A DNA stretch of 64,000 nt from Macquaria australasica (GCA_005408345.1 SEMN01000017.1:1736001-1800000); one strand, 5' to 3'; counted from the first letter of the stretch, positions 24,091 to 38,368 are shown. Made by a program: numbers and translations. Notes: generated by a model from the sequence alone, not told the origin.

Positions 24091-27000
24091 TTATTATGTG
24101 CAAGCATCAGCACCATAACAACCTCTCAGCCTGCTGATCATGACCAATTTCTAACCCGATCCTCCTTTTTTAGACATTGTCTTACGTACTCAGCTGTGAT
24201 TTAAATCCCACCGATATCCTCATCACTGAGCTAGTTATGTCCTGCTTGCCAGTATGTGTGGCTCACTAATTACAGCCCTAAAAAGCCAACAGACCAATCC
24301 ATAAATCAGCCTCCAATGCTCTCCATTAGAGCTGCAAAAGTTATGATGGAAGGAAAATGTGAACACAAGTAAAAGGCAGGAGTCAGGCTTTCAGTGTTTA
24401 TGCATTAACAAGCAATCTTAGGACAAGTGTAGGTCCCCTGAAATGATATTAAACTTCCCCACCCCCACCCTGATTAGTTCTGTGTCACACTGCCTCTCCA
24501 AAGGCCCTGACACCCAAACCCACCTCCCTGCTGTCACCCAGCCTGCCTCTCGTTCACCGGTCCTGCTGCGCAAACAAGATAGGCTGCCAGTAATGGCTTA
24601 TTGTTTGAGGATGCTCACCCATGCTGTGAAAGGAAATGAATGCTCTTTAGATGCAGCCATTTACATATCATCATAAAAAGATCTGACAACTTGAGAATAT
24701 GAGGATGGAGGATGGAGAAATCCTCATCAATAGATTTTTTCATATTATTACAGATATATTTTCTGTAATTCCTCAAAATGACAAACAAAATTTGTCCACT
24801 TCAAATTGTATTCCTTAATTTTTCCTATTTCTTTGCATTGTAAGTAAATGTACTCTAAAGTGAACTGACAGTTTGTTCCAGTCAGGCATTTTGTCTAAAG
24901 AACACTATCTGGACCTGCGCCTATTTGGGCCGATACTGTTATCAGTAAAACTGAGCCAGGAAGCTTTTTGGACTTCTATTGCACAAACCGATCCAAGTGA
25001 TTTAGCAAACATTTAAAAAAGCTATTAAGTAAACCACAGAAACGCGAGGCAGAATTACACCTCAGACTGCCAGCATCATCTTTTTATGCCTTCCTTGCAT
25101 TTTTCTCCGTAACACACATTCTCCTAATACATGAACACATTGTCTGTTTTGAAATACACATACATGATATATATAGAACTCATTTCCACAAAAAAAAAAT
25201 AAAAAGCTGCCCTTTTAACTTCAATAAAGTGATGAATTACAGCTTTTTGAAAGCTGCTGTCAGACAAGTTTTCTGTTTTTAGCAGTGCTTTATGTTTGAG
25301 CAACAAAATGACTTATGTGGGCTGGCAGTGACTGTGGAAGCAAGGCCATTTACATATACAGTAATATACTCACTTTATCCTAGTGGATTTGAACTGTGCT
25401 GAATACACTGAATATGAGGTTTGATGGGAGATCTTTACAGAGAGGAACAACACTGCTGTCCATCAGCTTAGAAACTTTGAGGAGTTATAATTACTAAGTT
25501 TATAATTGTTAAGTTTCAAGAAGAAGCTAAGCCTCAAACCTTATGCAAACTTAATGTAAAGACACATCCAGAGGGACCATTAAGCAGCCGTTTTGTGCAC
25601 TTAGCAAATCATTTGTGGTTGCTGATGTTTTAAAAGCATTTACTGGACAAGTTCAGCGAGTCCAGTCAATGTGAGTTGTTCAACTGAGTGAAGTGGATGA
25701 CCTCACATCCTCTTTATAGTGGAAAATTTCAGGATTATGAATGAGGACCTGCTTGTCACTTATAGTTTGTTTCATACAATGACACTGTACCTGCAAGGCA
25801 TGCAAAGTCATTTCATTTTAAGAAAGGGTGCAGTCAACCACCTAATGGCTCTATTGTGATCATCACATTGTAATAGTACAAATCTATCAAACTGAAGTAT
25901 GACCCATAGAGAGGAGCATGCCTTAAATGGGAACTGCCAGCTGTTATAGATGGTTCTCTATTGTGAGAATGCTTTACAATGGGCAAGAATTTCTTTTCTT
26001 TCAATGTATCTGTGTGTGGATGTTTGAGTGTGTGTGTGTGTGTGTTCGAGGGTGAGGAGGTGTACAGATTAGTGTTGGTCCACCTGTGCATGTGATAAAG
26101 AGAAATTGTGACAAAGACAGAAAGAGAGAGCGACGCCCACAGGCAGCTCATTACCCGTCCACCACAACCACAAGGAATTCGTCAGAAGATAAATGCCCTC
26201 TCACAGTACCATTGATCTCAATGGAGGCAGGATGCCATATAACTCGACATGGCATGGCATCACTGACTAACACGCAGGGTCGCCACACTTGCGATACGCG
26301 GCCATGATGAATCTTTTATGATGCCAAAATGTAGAGCTGACGTGTCTCTGTTCAGTCTTGGTATCTCACTTGTCAGATTAAATGTTTTAAGGGTCTTTAC
26401 TTTAAATCAGCAGTAATCCCTTTTGAAATGTGTGACAGTAAATCAAGCTCTGATCAAGGGTCACTCTGGCCTAATGCCATTTATTGCAAGTAAAGGAGGC
26501 ATCAAAAAGCAGTGCCAGTGTTACGTCTTCTATCTTTTGGCAAAACTCAGACCAGGCTAGATTTTCCCTCTGAGCCCTTTATCAGAAGAAGACTGATGTC
26601 CTGATATAACTGCTAGCACTAAGCCAAACATCACAAAAACAGATTTTGGGGAGACCATTCATGCAGAGTAGCTGTGCAAGGTGAGATACTGGCAGCAGCT
26701 TTATTGACAGATATTTCTAATTCTCTGCACACTGGCTTACTGGGTTTCATTTGCTGTTGGCCTGATGGCTTTTAAAGCAGATTGAGACACTGTGTGCCTT
26801 TTTGTCTTTTCCCTCGAGACATTTCTCTTTGACGCTTACGCCTTTTGAAACTAAGCAGCAGCCAGTCACACCAGCAAGCCAAGATAGCGCTAGTGTCATT
26901 CATCGTCAAACAATGAATTCGCGCAAAGCAGCCCATTAGCATCACATGTAATTAGGCTAATCTGATATGATTTCACCCTTTGGCAAACACGCATGGAGTT

Positions 27001-27827
27001 CCACTTCAACAGATGCCCTTCCATGCCAGATTATGCCGAGGTGAAGTGCTTGTACAGTAAAATCTACCGAGTTCTTGATAAAAGCATCACATTGACATGC
27101 TGTCTCATTGAGCCGCTTCATAGCTTTGTACAAAGTCCTTCCTCTTCGGTCGCTTAAACAGAGGAGGAACATGAGAGGAGAGGCATTGTTATTTTTAGTC
27201 AAAGGATGTCCTTTAACCAAACGCATGGGTTCACTTGGTAATCTGTAATTATTAGGTGCTTGCATGAATGATATCAGAGTGAGAAGGATGTTTTCTGCAT
27301 GGAAACAGATATTACAAGGCAAGGATTCCTCAGCACAACATCCACAAGTTTGGAGCAGAGGCTGGCTTTGTGCCCGACCATCGATTGGGAGATCTCAGAT
27401 TTCACAATAGCTTCCAGGTGTGTGGCCAATTTAGGTTCCTATTTTTAAAACTGAAGCAGCTCTTTTCATCTTTTTATTTTTTGTCAGTGAGTTGTTGGTG
27501 CCATTAGTTGTTGGTACACAGTCATGAGACCCGCTTGATCTGGCTATGGACCCTTAAACATGAGTGAAACACTTGTGATAATAACAGACTAGACACATCA
27601 TATGACCCACCAATCAATGTAAAGAGCTGCCTTCATCAATTCAGACAAGAAATTTAGTATGATGATTTTCTTATGTGGGGTCACTCAAGTAGACTCAAGC
27701 TGTTATTTCTGATGAGGGACGGATGCTGCTGTTGTAGCTTTCCTCATGTAAATGTCATACTTCCAACGCAAATCACCACGCTGAGGAGTTCATCATCAAA
27801 GGACAATTTCTTTACTGGTCATTGACT

Positions 27828-27830
<3 letters not shown>
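24091..27830. other. noncoding stretch, no gene recognised
   Basis: No convincing exon. A short TG run lies at 26029-26045. The block around 26905-26990 contains several TAAT-type homeodomain core words close together and is a possible conserved enhancer; this is inference only. Confidence 0.5.

Positions 27831-27893
<63 letters not shown>
27831..27893. repeat. interrupted (TG)n microsatellite
   Basis: Two TG runs separated by a TAGG interruption at about 27861-27864, 63 bp in all. Confidence 0.95.
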
Positions 27894-27894
<1 letters not shown>

Positions 27895-28574
27895 GGGGTT
27901 GTGGTGGGGTGGGGAGGGTGCTTTTCACACAAGATTAGATGTGGGCAGCGGTGCTGATTACACAAGGGGCTGTGATGCACATGTAATCACGTCATACAGC
28001 TTAGTTTGTCACCATCTCTTACCCTCTGCCAGACTGGAGAGTTTCCATCTCCGCTCTGTCTGGCTGCCTTTTGAAAACTTTGTGCAGCAAATGAATGCAG
28101 AGAGGAACAAACTGTAATAATGAACATGCTGTGAAGAGGCAACCATCTCGTCTCTGATAGTTCCAATATGTGATTTTTCTCTTACAGTCTCAGTCTGTTA
28201 TTGGAGTTAAAGCTGTTGGCCATAAAAGAGGCTGCCAACAGCGCAGTGAAAGTACCACGCATTATCTCGCTCTTCAAAGCATGAACACATCCTCTGTTGT
28301 GCACAACAGACTGATTTACAGTAACAAAAAAAAGATGATGCTATATAATAACGCTCTAACAGGATTGATGGAGCTGGAACCTGCTGTTTTGTTTTTTTTA
28401 AACTTATATTAGCATGTCTTTCTGGATATCTCTGAGTTCTGAATTTGAATTTACAAGATACATTCACGGCTGTCTGTCAAGGATAGAAGGGGCAATATCT
28501 GTGCATGGATTTTGTTATTAGAAGGATGGGTTGGAGTTAATAAATCTGTAGGACATCAAATACAAGTTACATGA

Positions 28575-29254
28575 TCTGTAACTGCGAAACCTCATGCCTC
28601 GTAGAGCTCACTCTCCACGGCGTGAGCCTCACCGAGACCCCGGTCCCTCTCGCCGGGACTTGTCTTCTCAAAGACGCCCCTCCAGTGCTTCGCGGATGCA
28701 GAGCAGAGCACCCCAGGCTTCAGAGGCAGCTGCAACGCCATCCAGCAGCGGGATGAGAGGCTAGTACACCGCACACACACACCACTGTCCCCATCAGAAG
28801 TTATTCCCCACTATTTGTCATCATGCCTCTTTGCCACTCATCGTTACGAGCGCTGTGGCATCAAACATAATGAGCCTGAAGCTCAGTGGGGAGCCGGGAC
28901 GTGTTGTTTTGTACTACGCCGCTGAAGGCAAAGGAGGTATTGGAAATTTATTACAAGTTGCAAGATTTTCAGCAGGATTTTTCGCCACTGAATCAGGCTT
29001 TCAACATCTGAAGGGACGTGTAGGCGCGTCTGCATTTGTAAAACAGCCAATACGAACGCACCGTCTCTCTGAAATAACCTGTGATTGGCCAAAGTCTCCC
29101 GTCACGGGCTAGATTTTCTGAAACCTGAAAACAGAGCCAAGAGGAGGTGCAGAATTAGAGGTTTGCTCTCAGACCACTTGAATTACAGTATAACGGTTAT
29201 TATGGATTTTTTTGCCCAATGACACCAAAGAAATACTGCCTACCCCACCTTTAA
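28575..29254 (-). repeat. high-copy teleost interspersed repeat, GC-rich
   Basis: Read on the minus strand it begins TTAAAGGTGGGGTAGGCAGT and continues through 'ccatgtgattggcc'-type wording to a GC-rich end. On the plus strand 'ctgtgattggccaaagtctcc' and 'catctgaagggacgtgtagg' are the most recognisable pieces. I recall this as one of the commonest percomorph repeats, probably a non-autonomous DNA element. Its GC-rich part and several 60-95-codon open frames imitate a CpG island or exons. Confidence 0.75.
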
Positions 29255-32200
29255 CAGGGGTTTTAAAAGGGTTTGTTTAATTTGTGCTATAATCTGTTAA
29301 AGGTACAAGGTAGACAAAATCAAGTCTAAACATGTTTTGTTAAGTTTTGTAAAAGCGTAAATTAGTACTAGTCTGACCTGCTGTTGTTTTGTGACAGTCC
29401 CGCCTGTCATTCCCAACAACACTCTTCTATCTTCTCTGTGTCTTTATTTCTCTCTGCACCATTGTTAAAGCTGTGACTGACCTTTTCTGTGGCAGCCTGT
29501 CTAACTACCCTGGGGTATATGATAGCTGGAGGATAGGCTTTAATTGACGTGATAGCATTTTTGAGGTTGGGTAAGGTGAGGGAGAGGAGTAGATGTAGAG
29601 AAATGTTGAAAGTAGAAAGGTTACGTTCTTGAGTGGTCTTTCTCAAGGTTGGAAATGTCTCTTCACGAGTTTAGATGACAATGATGTGATACGAGACAGC
29701 CGGATTTATCTCTAATTTGAAGCATTTTTCTTTTTTCAGCAGTACCACCACATGATAATGTGGTCATTGCTTTTACTTTAAAATGAGGTTGCAGATGAAT
29801 TTTTTAAAAATCTTCCTCCGTGAGATGCAGCGGCTGAGGTTAAAGGCCCCTTTAGAGTAGTTGTATATTAATTTCTGAAAGTCAATTTGAATTTATTCAA
29901 CATGAACCATGTTTCACTGGCTGACTGCACCCAATTGAGCCCAAGTCTTTTCTATGACCTTTTCATCGGACTGTATAGATTCCTTTCTAGTTGAGCTGGA
30001 AACAAAACAACAGTGCCAGCTCCACTGGCTGCTGGTATGCTTTAAGTACCACGGACATGCAACTCTATCTCAGCAGCTCGCTTATCTTTTGTAAGCTGCA
30101 ACAAGATAAATCTTTTGTAGTAAGGTCTCAACTCTAAATGAACTTGAGTGAATCTTGCGTTGCTTCCTTACATTAATTTCACAAATACATTTAATAGATT
30201 TTCAAAAATAACCCTGTGATACAGTCTATACATTATTAGATGGTCAAAGGTAATTATCCACTGAGATGAATCACAGTCGTGTTTTCAGCAGACCAGAAAT
30301 AGAAGTGGATCTTGATTCATTATCTTTACTGGAAGGTTATTTCCCTCCATTCACGCATCCAGAGGCTTCAACATAGTGTAGCCCATGGTGTGCATTGGTG
30401 CGTTTTTTCCCTGGCCTACATGGTTGAGCCACGTCACTTTCTAGCAATAATAGGAGGAGACATGTTAACAGAGGATCACGCTATTTGCAACTGTCAGTTT
30501 TGCGGTAAAGAATTCTCCACCTCTGAAAAGGAGGCGTAAACACAGCGCAGATGGGACTTACAGGAGTCACAAGGAAGGTTGTAGTGGTGGAAATAAACAT
30601 GTATTAAATATAGGCTTGTATGTAACCAAAACCTGATTATTAGAAACAAAAATAATTCGCAAACTCAATGAAAACTGCAGTGCACATTGGCGCAACGCCA
30701 TTTTCTTTCTTTGTTCAGTGTGGCGCACACGCACAGCCACACACTTTTGGCTACATTAAACTCTTAATGGAGCATCTAGATACTTTGACATCTGCTTCTC
30801 TTTCTAATAGGAGAGGACATTTTTTACATTAGAAAGTCACTTGTTCTAACCTCTAGACTGGCTGGGAAAAATTATGAATTAGGCCAAAGTAAGGTTCTCC
30901 CCACCTCTAAAAACACTCTGATCAAGGTGAACCATAAACAAGGTGCTTAACTCCCATCTGGTCCAGTAGAACTGCACGGTGACCAACAGTAGAGGACAGT
31001 GGTTGCACTGAGAATCTCCCAGATGGGAATGTGAGCCAAAGATTTAGGCAATACCCTTTCATTGATGACAGTGCACTATAGTTTCTTCCTTCGATACACC
31101 TCAGCACAGGTTCCTGCATTACTCATTACTCATTGATAGCCATTTATTGACACAGCTACGCTTGACAGATGTATTGCACATACTTGAGCCGTGTCGTGCT
31201 TAAATTACATTCCCCACAGTAATTGTGTTTACATTGTTTGATTCACTTTGCGATACGAGCGACGAAGGCCTGGTTTCACAACTGAATATGAGACTATTTC
31301 GTGAAGTCATTGTGTTTACGTTGTTTCATTGACTGTGATAGAGAGCGGAGATTATGGGGAGCAGAAGATTTGCAGTGGATAAGGCTTTTCTAGATTGTTT
31401 GTTACACAAAAGGAGAGAATAACTGAGCCTTTTTTTCCAACTTGCTTCATGTTGTATTCACTTTGAGTGTCACCAATGGCATCAGAAATTTGTAGGAGAA
31501 AACGCAAACAACCCAAGCTGACCACTCACAGTTCTTGTTGTCTACAGCATAGGCCTAGTCCCAGAGCGCAGAAGTATAAATCCAGCACAAATGTGTACAG
31601 ACCCAACGTCCTTCCTACTGTGCTATTTCACTGACGGACTGCTGCCTCTTTTTTTTTTTTGTGGCACCTTAACAATAACACTTTTGCAGAGAAAACATAT
31701 TTCTCTCTCTCTATTTTTAATGCTGGCAGAACATTGCCTACTTGCATTTTAAGACATCTTGCTCACTTTACAAAATTTCAGACCAGTCTAGACGAAATGG
31801 TCCCCGTGGAAATAAGGTCAATTGTGATGACAGCCGGAGAAACTGAGGTACCCAGGTTTGACATTATTCACTGTATAAATATGGTATCTCTGAATTTCCA
31901 AACACAGTTTCTACATATGGTCACATAGCGGAAAGAGGCATGGATCGATCTAATCACTTTCTCTACAAGTGTGTGATGATCCGACACAAACATACCACAC
32001 ACACAGACAGAAAGCTTGAACAGCCCAAAATAGCAACAAACTCTGGTATCTATATTAGTTAAACTTGACATTCCCACAGCCAGTGAGCCCCTAACTGATG
32101 CACAGGCCTCTTTCCTGGGATACAGACACTGTCACAGACACACAGAAACACCTACACTCTCATTGCCTCTGTCAGTGATGGATTACGCTGAGAGAGGAAT

Positions 32201-33305
32201 GAATTGGAGGATACAATGGCTGTAGAAAGAGATGTTCCTTTGTTTTGCTGTTATGTCTACATTGCTTTCTTCCTGTCTTCGGCATCCACAATATACATAC
32301 TCTGTCTTGTTCCCAAATGACTAAAATGTCACATCATATTGAAACATTTCTTTATCTCCTTCAAGGTAGTTGTTCCCACTGAAAATGCAGTCCCTCTTTA
32401 TCACTCATTCTCCACATGGGTGTGAAACTCTCGCCCTCACAGTCCAGCAGCAAAGTGCTTTTGTCGGTCAGAATTCTTCAAATGGTGATAAAAAGTTTGC
32501 CCGTAAAGCTAACTATTTTTTAATTATAGCAAAGTCGCATATCAGGTTGGGTCAGGCTCAGGTCAGGTGTCAGTTTTGGCAGTACGGGTTTGGGTCGATC
32601 GGGTCTTAAGGGTGTAGCTACGGTCTCTAGACTCTGGAACTGAGATATGTAGCTAATTACATCAGGTCAAATAACTTCACTTAGTGGAAAATAAAATCAT
32701 GTTATTTTTCCACATAAGAGTTTTGCAGAAAAAGAAAACCAATTATTTTGATCGTGAACCTTGATCGAAATGAACGTGCCACAAAGAGTCATCAATCATC
32801 AAATTATTGTTTATCCCCAATCACAACCATTTCCAACTTTGAGAATGCAAGTCTATAAAACATGTCACACAACTCTACACCACGCTTTAATCACATCTCT
32901 AATCACAACAGTGTATGCTTGTAATGTAAAGAGTAAAGAAAAAGCCTTCTGTTGAAAAGTGTCTCTCATCTGTGTGCTGCTCTTTGGTGCCAGGTGATCA
33001 GGTCACTCCCTACTAAAAATTCCTAGTGGTGACCAGCCAATGAGAGAGGCTCACCCTTTTTTACTCTTCAACACCACTGTGACTCAAAATGTGTCTGCCC
33101 AGAAGCAATCTATGAACAGGCCTTACATTTCCAATTCCAATATATTTGAATATATTTAAAAATTGTTCAGGGCTGTTACTAAGTAACCAGAGTTTTCCTA
33201 GGGAAGAATAGTTCCCATTATTATGAACCTTACAACTGAAATGAACTGAAAACCAAACTGAATATGTGATTTTATTTGTTATAATAATTGTGACTGTTTT
33301 AATTA
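29255..33305. other. noncoding stretch, no gene recognised
   Basis: Contains a T12 run at 31649-31660. At 32545-32610 there is a 'gggtcaggctcaggtcagg...gggtttgggtcg' block with related wording, in reverse complement, at 44640-44700 ('gacccgacccgacct'). These may be remnants of one DNA-transposon family. No supported exon. Confidence 0.5.
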
Positions 33306-33342
33306 TGTGTGTGCATGTGCGAGTGTGTGTGTGTGTATGTGC

Positions 33343-33399
<57 letters not shown>
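33306..33399. repeat. compound (GT)n microsatellite
   Basis: GT runs broken by GCATGTGCGA and ATGTGCGA units, then an uninterrupted run from about 33345 to 33399. The repeated GTGCGAGTGTGT unit suggests earlier slippage of a longer unit. Confidence 0.95.
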
Positions 33400-33400
<1 letters not shown>

Positions 33401-33493
33401 TGATTGCTTTGTGTCTTGTCCTGATGTTTTCAGGTCTGTTTTGTAAAAGAGATCTTGATCTTCCTGAATAAATAAAGCTCAAAACTAACTAAT

Positions 33494-33496
<3 letters not shown>

Positions 33497-33544
<48 letters not shown>
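33497..33544. repeat. (CT)17(CA)7 compound microsatellite
   Basis: A CT run at 33497-33530 passes directly into a CA run at 33531-33544. It lies about 100 bp from the GT array. Confidence 0.95.
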
Positions 33545-35394
33545 GTTTAGATAGGTAAATTGACCTCAGGAGACAACCCATGCAAGATTTGATGCTTGCC
33601 TCATCATATGAACACGTATGTTTCATTGTTCACTTGGATGCCAAGAAGCCTTGTTCATTCCTTGAATGTATGGAGAGAAGTCAGGGGGGAGCAGGGCCTT
33701 CGACCTCTTGCCTGGCACACTGCTACCGCTCCTGTTATGTGGAGAAATATGAATCACACATCCATGCCCTACACTTGTGTGAACACACCTGCATGCTCAA
33801 GGGCATACAGATGCACACATGCACAGTAGCATGCAGGTATTGTATGTGCATCTGGAAAATGCAAACACATGCTGTGAGCTTCTACCTGCACACATTCAGA
33901 CATGAACTGAGATGCACGTGCAGTCAGAGTCAGATTGAGGCTTGTGGGACGGCTCCAGGCCGAGTCGAATCCTACTCTGCTAACGAAACCTTCCTACCTT
34001 TAGACCTCTCAGCTGGTATAGCCTTGAACTCTGCATACATCCCATCTGTACAGCTCCTCCTCTCTGCGCGCTGCTCTGAAGCCCAGCCCTCAACGTCTGC
34101 CAGGGAATTCATTAACTGCATGTCTCATAGGTATTTATAGAAATGCAAGGCAATTCCCTCTCACCCACTTCCAACAGACAAACACATACAGAAAGTTATG
34201 GTGCATAGACACTGAAAAGCACTTTTGGATTTGAGATACACTTAGTGAACAACTGAAGGAAAGTGGTATAATTTGACCTTCCCCTGTCTTCACTTAGAGG
34301 AGCAACTGCAGTAAATCCATCCACCTCAAAACACTAAACAAATTCCATATTCACACATTTTCTTTGTCTGTCTTTGGAAAAAAATATTAAATTGCCACAT
34401 TTTTCAGCTACAGTATCATTATCCTCCACACTTCATCCTTCATTCAGTGTGTACAAATAACATCAAAGATTCCTATTTCCTCTCTAGCCTTACACAAGAG
34501 AGCTTTGGAGAGACAAATTATTGGTTTATGCGGCAAAAAGCTCTTGAAATTAATTTAAGGGAAATTAGAGCAGCTTTAGTTTACGTTTCATTATTCTGAC
34601 TTCTTTTGAAACAGCTTGCTTTTCCCTGCTGTAAACTGCCGGGTAGCGCTAAGTTGTAAGTACAGGGCTGTGACGGAGAGTGTTGAAATTGTCATTAGTG
34701 GTGGTGATCATGAGAGGGAGGTAATTGGTATTTGTGGGTACACGCTAATTGCTGTGATAATATACAGAGCTTGGTTTTTGCGGAGCGTTGTCCTGCAATT
34801 ATCTGACAAGATCACTGACTCAGAGAAGAAGAGCTATTGTGTAGGGCTGAGGGTGAAGATAGAGTTGCTAGGTTCAAATCCAGAGGCAGGATGTCGGGAG
34901 TCGGCAAATCAAAAGATGAGTATCTCTTGCTCGAGGCGCGAAAACAGACTCTCCCAGCAAAACAGTGATGAGAGTGAGCCATGATGAAGACGAGAGCAGT
35001 GTCTCATGTGGAAACACCCTTTGGATATACCTCACTTTTAATGTGTGAATCTGTCCTCACTATCCATGCTTAGTTCACTGTAGCTTCAGTATCCTTAAAA
35101 GCACAAAAAGAGAGCCAAATATAACATTCATGAGTGTATCTGTTTGTTTAAACTGTATTAACTGTATGAGCTTTGAACAATTATCTCAGAATTGAGTCGT
35201 GTCTCAGAAATAGGAGTGATTAGGCAGCAGAAAATGACGTGAATTTGACAGTTTTATAAATGTGATTCAATAAGCTTTAAAACTTCCAGCGACCCTTTGA
35301 AATCTTTTCATTTAGAACTTAAATGATTAGTAGTTATTCCCCATCCTTGGTCCTATTCTCGTTAAGCACTTGTACACATCTTTTTTATTTACTT
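33545..35394. other. noncoding stretch; one long orphan frame
   Basis: An open frame of 186 codons at 33580-34140 is the longest in the window outside the LINE. It is unusually rich in Cys and His, mostly because the DNA is rich in 'acacatgcac'-type words. It has no regular zinc-binding spacing, no recognisable domain and no splice context. A frame of this size is roughly what chance would give once in a window like this. The block 34480-34800 has a composition reminiscent of conserved noncoding elements. Confidence 0.45.
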
Positions 35395-35585
35395 TTTCCT
35401 GTTGTTCAGCCAAATACAACAAACAAAGGAGTTGTTTTTTTTTTTGTCCAACAAAACAAGACATTTGAAGACTTCACCTTGGGTTCTGAGAAATTGTGAA
35501 GGGCTTTTTTCACAATTTTCTGACATTTTATGGACTAAATGTTTAATCAATTAAACTAGAAAATAATAGGCAGATTAATTGCTAC
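35395..35585 (+). repeat. diverged copy of a fish dispersed repeat
   Basis: The wording 'aagacatttgaagacttcacc', 'aaattgtgaagggc', 'cacaattttctgacatttta' and 'aaaataataggcagattaat' follows, in order, a common fish repeat I recall that ends in 'attaatcgataa'-like wording. The copy is old. Its class is unknown to me. Confidence 0.55.
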
Positions 35586-38368
35586 TATTTTTTGCTTTAG
35601 GAGTAGTGGAAGTAGCATACAAGTACAGTTAAAGAAGAAACATAGCCTGATTATCTTTTTCAGTTAAATTAGTACCAACGTCTGATGTAGAGTCACAGAT
35701 GTAGAGCACAAGCTGCGTATTTTGTAAATGTACAGAGGAGGGGCGGCACTAACTCATCACTGGGCAGTCCCTTTAAATATCTAGGTGAAATTCCTGCTCA
35801 CATCTGCCACAGTGAAGTGCATATTTGTTTATCAGCAGCTCTTATCCATGATAGCCCACATCTCCCCGGAGGACCAAACACATGCTCTCTCCACTCCGGC
35901 GCTGAGACGCCTGGTTTCTGGAGCAAATTAATTCCCAGTTGGAGAATGACTGTTATGAATGGGTTGGGCGAGAGAGATGGATGGGCTACCCATTCTTCTG
36001 CACAGCCCTCTGCTCCCAGTAACAAAGATGCTGGGGCTTGTCCTACTTTTGTGGGAAGAAAAATGTGGCTTTGTACAGTAGCTCAGGGGACTCTCCATGT
36101 GGGGCTGCGAGGGCTGCCGTGTTAACAGACTTGGAGCAGAAAGATACCCAGAGGAAATCTACCAACAGAGAGAACGATGTAGAGCTGTGAAGCTGTGAAT
36201 TTGGGTGCTTCACATTGATTATATCCCTTCTCAGATAGAGGCTTCTTGTTTGAGAAAGCCTGCAACATTGTGTTGACATTTGGTGTTTGCGTGTGTGTGT
36301 GAGTCTGTAGTTCAGACCAAGGCGGCCCCATGACATTCAGTCTGAGACTCATAATGTCGTGCAAAGCTTGTGAGCTGCCATGGTGTAGACAACACTTATG
36401 CTCTGTCACCCTTTCTGTCAAAAGCACGAGTTTATTTGAGCATAAAATAAGCAGCACAAGTCTGACCTATAGCATGACACCATTATTTATCTTTCAAGCA
36501 GGTATGGGATTGTGTAGCTGCAAAGAGTTGCACATCTGTACCACAGTCCACCTCTGGTATCTAGTGAAAGTTCCTCTAAAGTACCTCTAAAATGTCAAAT
36601 AATTGGATATTAATGAAACTATAAAGAAAAACTAAATTGAAAAGTGTGATTATATAGAGTTTCAACAAACCCCACATGGAAACTGAAAAGTAATTGTAGT
36701 AGAGTGACTGCGTCACTTTGTTCTTTCAAACAAACACCCTCTATAGGGAGGGTGAGGAACGTTTTCTCCTTTAAAGACTGGTGATCCATCTTGTTGCTGG
36801 TTAAAACTGTTGAATTTCAAATAGAGATATGTAAAAGTAAAACTCGCTGTTGAAAAATAATGGTTGCTTGAAATGAAAAATGGCTTATGTTGTGACCTTG
36901 GTTGGACATACTGCTGATGTCTGTCGATAAATCAAAAAGTGCATTTTACAATCTCAAATATCGTAAAATTCACTTCTGTGTTAGTTTACATCAAAATACC
37001 ATTCTTTTCTCCACCTCATGCTTAAACTAATTAGCACTATCATCAGGAGTGTGGTACCAGAGGTGTGAACTTTGTTGTTAAGTTTGATACCATTTGCCAC
37101 AGTTGTGGTTGGAGTGGAAATATTCAAGTAATATTCGTACATGTTCAAATCAACTCCCTCCTGACATAAAATTCCACATCTTGTTTCACACAGAAACATA
37201 CCAAAACATGAATTACAATCATACCTAAAGTAATTTCATAGGATCATTTAGTAGGTTTTTGACTTTTCAATATTTAAAATATGAGTATAATATCAGTCAT
37301 TTATCAAACAGCTGATTTACATAAACTCAAGACACCAGTAAAGCTGCAATCTCCTTATTGTTTCCAGTAGCAAAGATTGTGTTAGAATATTGTTGTAATC
37401 CTGAAGGCTTCTGTCTGTTTGTTTGTCAAACTGATGAATTGCAGTCAGAGAAAATATATAATCTGAGTCAAACCATAATATTCAATAACAGATTTGAGTT
37501 GCTCTGTCAAGTGTGTAAAAAGATCTTTCTTCTCCATTGAATTGTGGTAACCTTTAGCAGAACATCAGTAATCAGACACTAACCAGTGCAAGGTTATTAA
37601 TATAGGCAATTACATTTTAGGCTTTTGGCTGAAATCATAGATTAATGTACTGAATAATGAGGACAGTAGCAGAGCACACTTTGATTCATGAATTGTGACA
37701 ATTAGGCAGACATCATAACATCAAAGTTGTGGTGAAAACAACAACAAATAAATATTTCACTGGCGAATGAACCCCTGTCAGAATGTATCTGAAAATGTAA
37801 ACAAGTCTATATAATGAGTCTTTAAAGTATAAGATTTCCAACAGTCTGCTTTGTGAGGGGTACAATGACGAGACACGAATACTCAGGAAGCCCAATCTCA
37901 TCATTTCAATCCCATCACAGCTCTGGATTTTACGTCTATTTTTTTTTTTTTTTTTTAGTGTTAAATCAGGATATTAACTATGGATTAGACTCTCAAACAG
38001 GGAAGAGTGATAGGTCTCACACACACACCTGTACACAGACACACAGTCACACTTTGACTAAATTATAATGAACTGTAGCACAACGCATGACGGAGTCCCA
38101 GGAGGTCCTGATTTCATCACATCATCTCAGTCACACAGCAGGAATTCATCATGTGAAATTACAACTCTGAGGGACAGAGTAGAGACTTGATTAAAATGTA
38201 CATAATATAAATATAAACGTAATATAAAATGACTGTGTTTAAGCACCATGACAATATTGTCTCCTCCCTCCACTCCCTTCATCTCCATCTCTCATATCCC
38301 CTTTCATCATTCACACCCACATCTGTCCCTATAATGTTCACATTCTTTCATTTTTAATTATTTTCTAG
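35586..38368. other. noncoding stretch, no gene recognised
   Basis: Overlapping frames on both strands at 35798-36590 have no domain. An 18-base T run lies at 37939-37956. Confidence 0.5.

Noticed and set aside
23668..24204. 178-codon open frame containing a Thr-His repeat
   Set aside because: The frame is held open only by the (AC)n array, and the flanks are unrecognised.
28571..29112. frames that look like exons in a GC-rich region
   Set aside because: The block matches a high-copy fish repeat as I recall it, and frames occur on both strands.
33306..33544. regularly spaced repeats as a CRISPR-like array
   Set aside because: Simple dinucleotide arrays with no spacers, in a eukaryotic genome.
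33580..34140. 186-codon Cys/His-rich open frame as a possible zinc-binding protein
   Set aside because: No regular Cys/His spacing and no splice or promoter context. The residues follow from 'cacatgcac'-rich DNA, and one frame of this length is expected by chance in six frames of 64 kb.
34865..34890. B-box-like 'ggttcaaatcc' suggesting a tRNA gene
   Set aside because: No A-box at the right distance and no cloverleaf stems.
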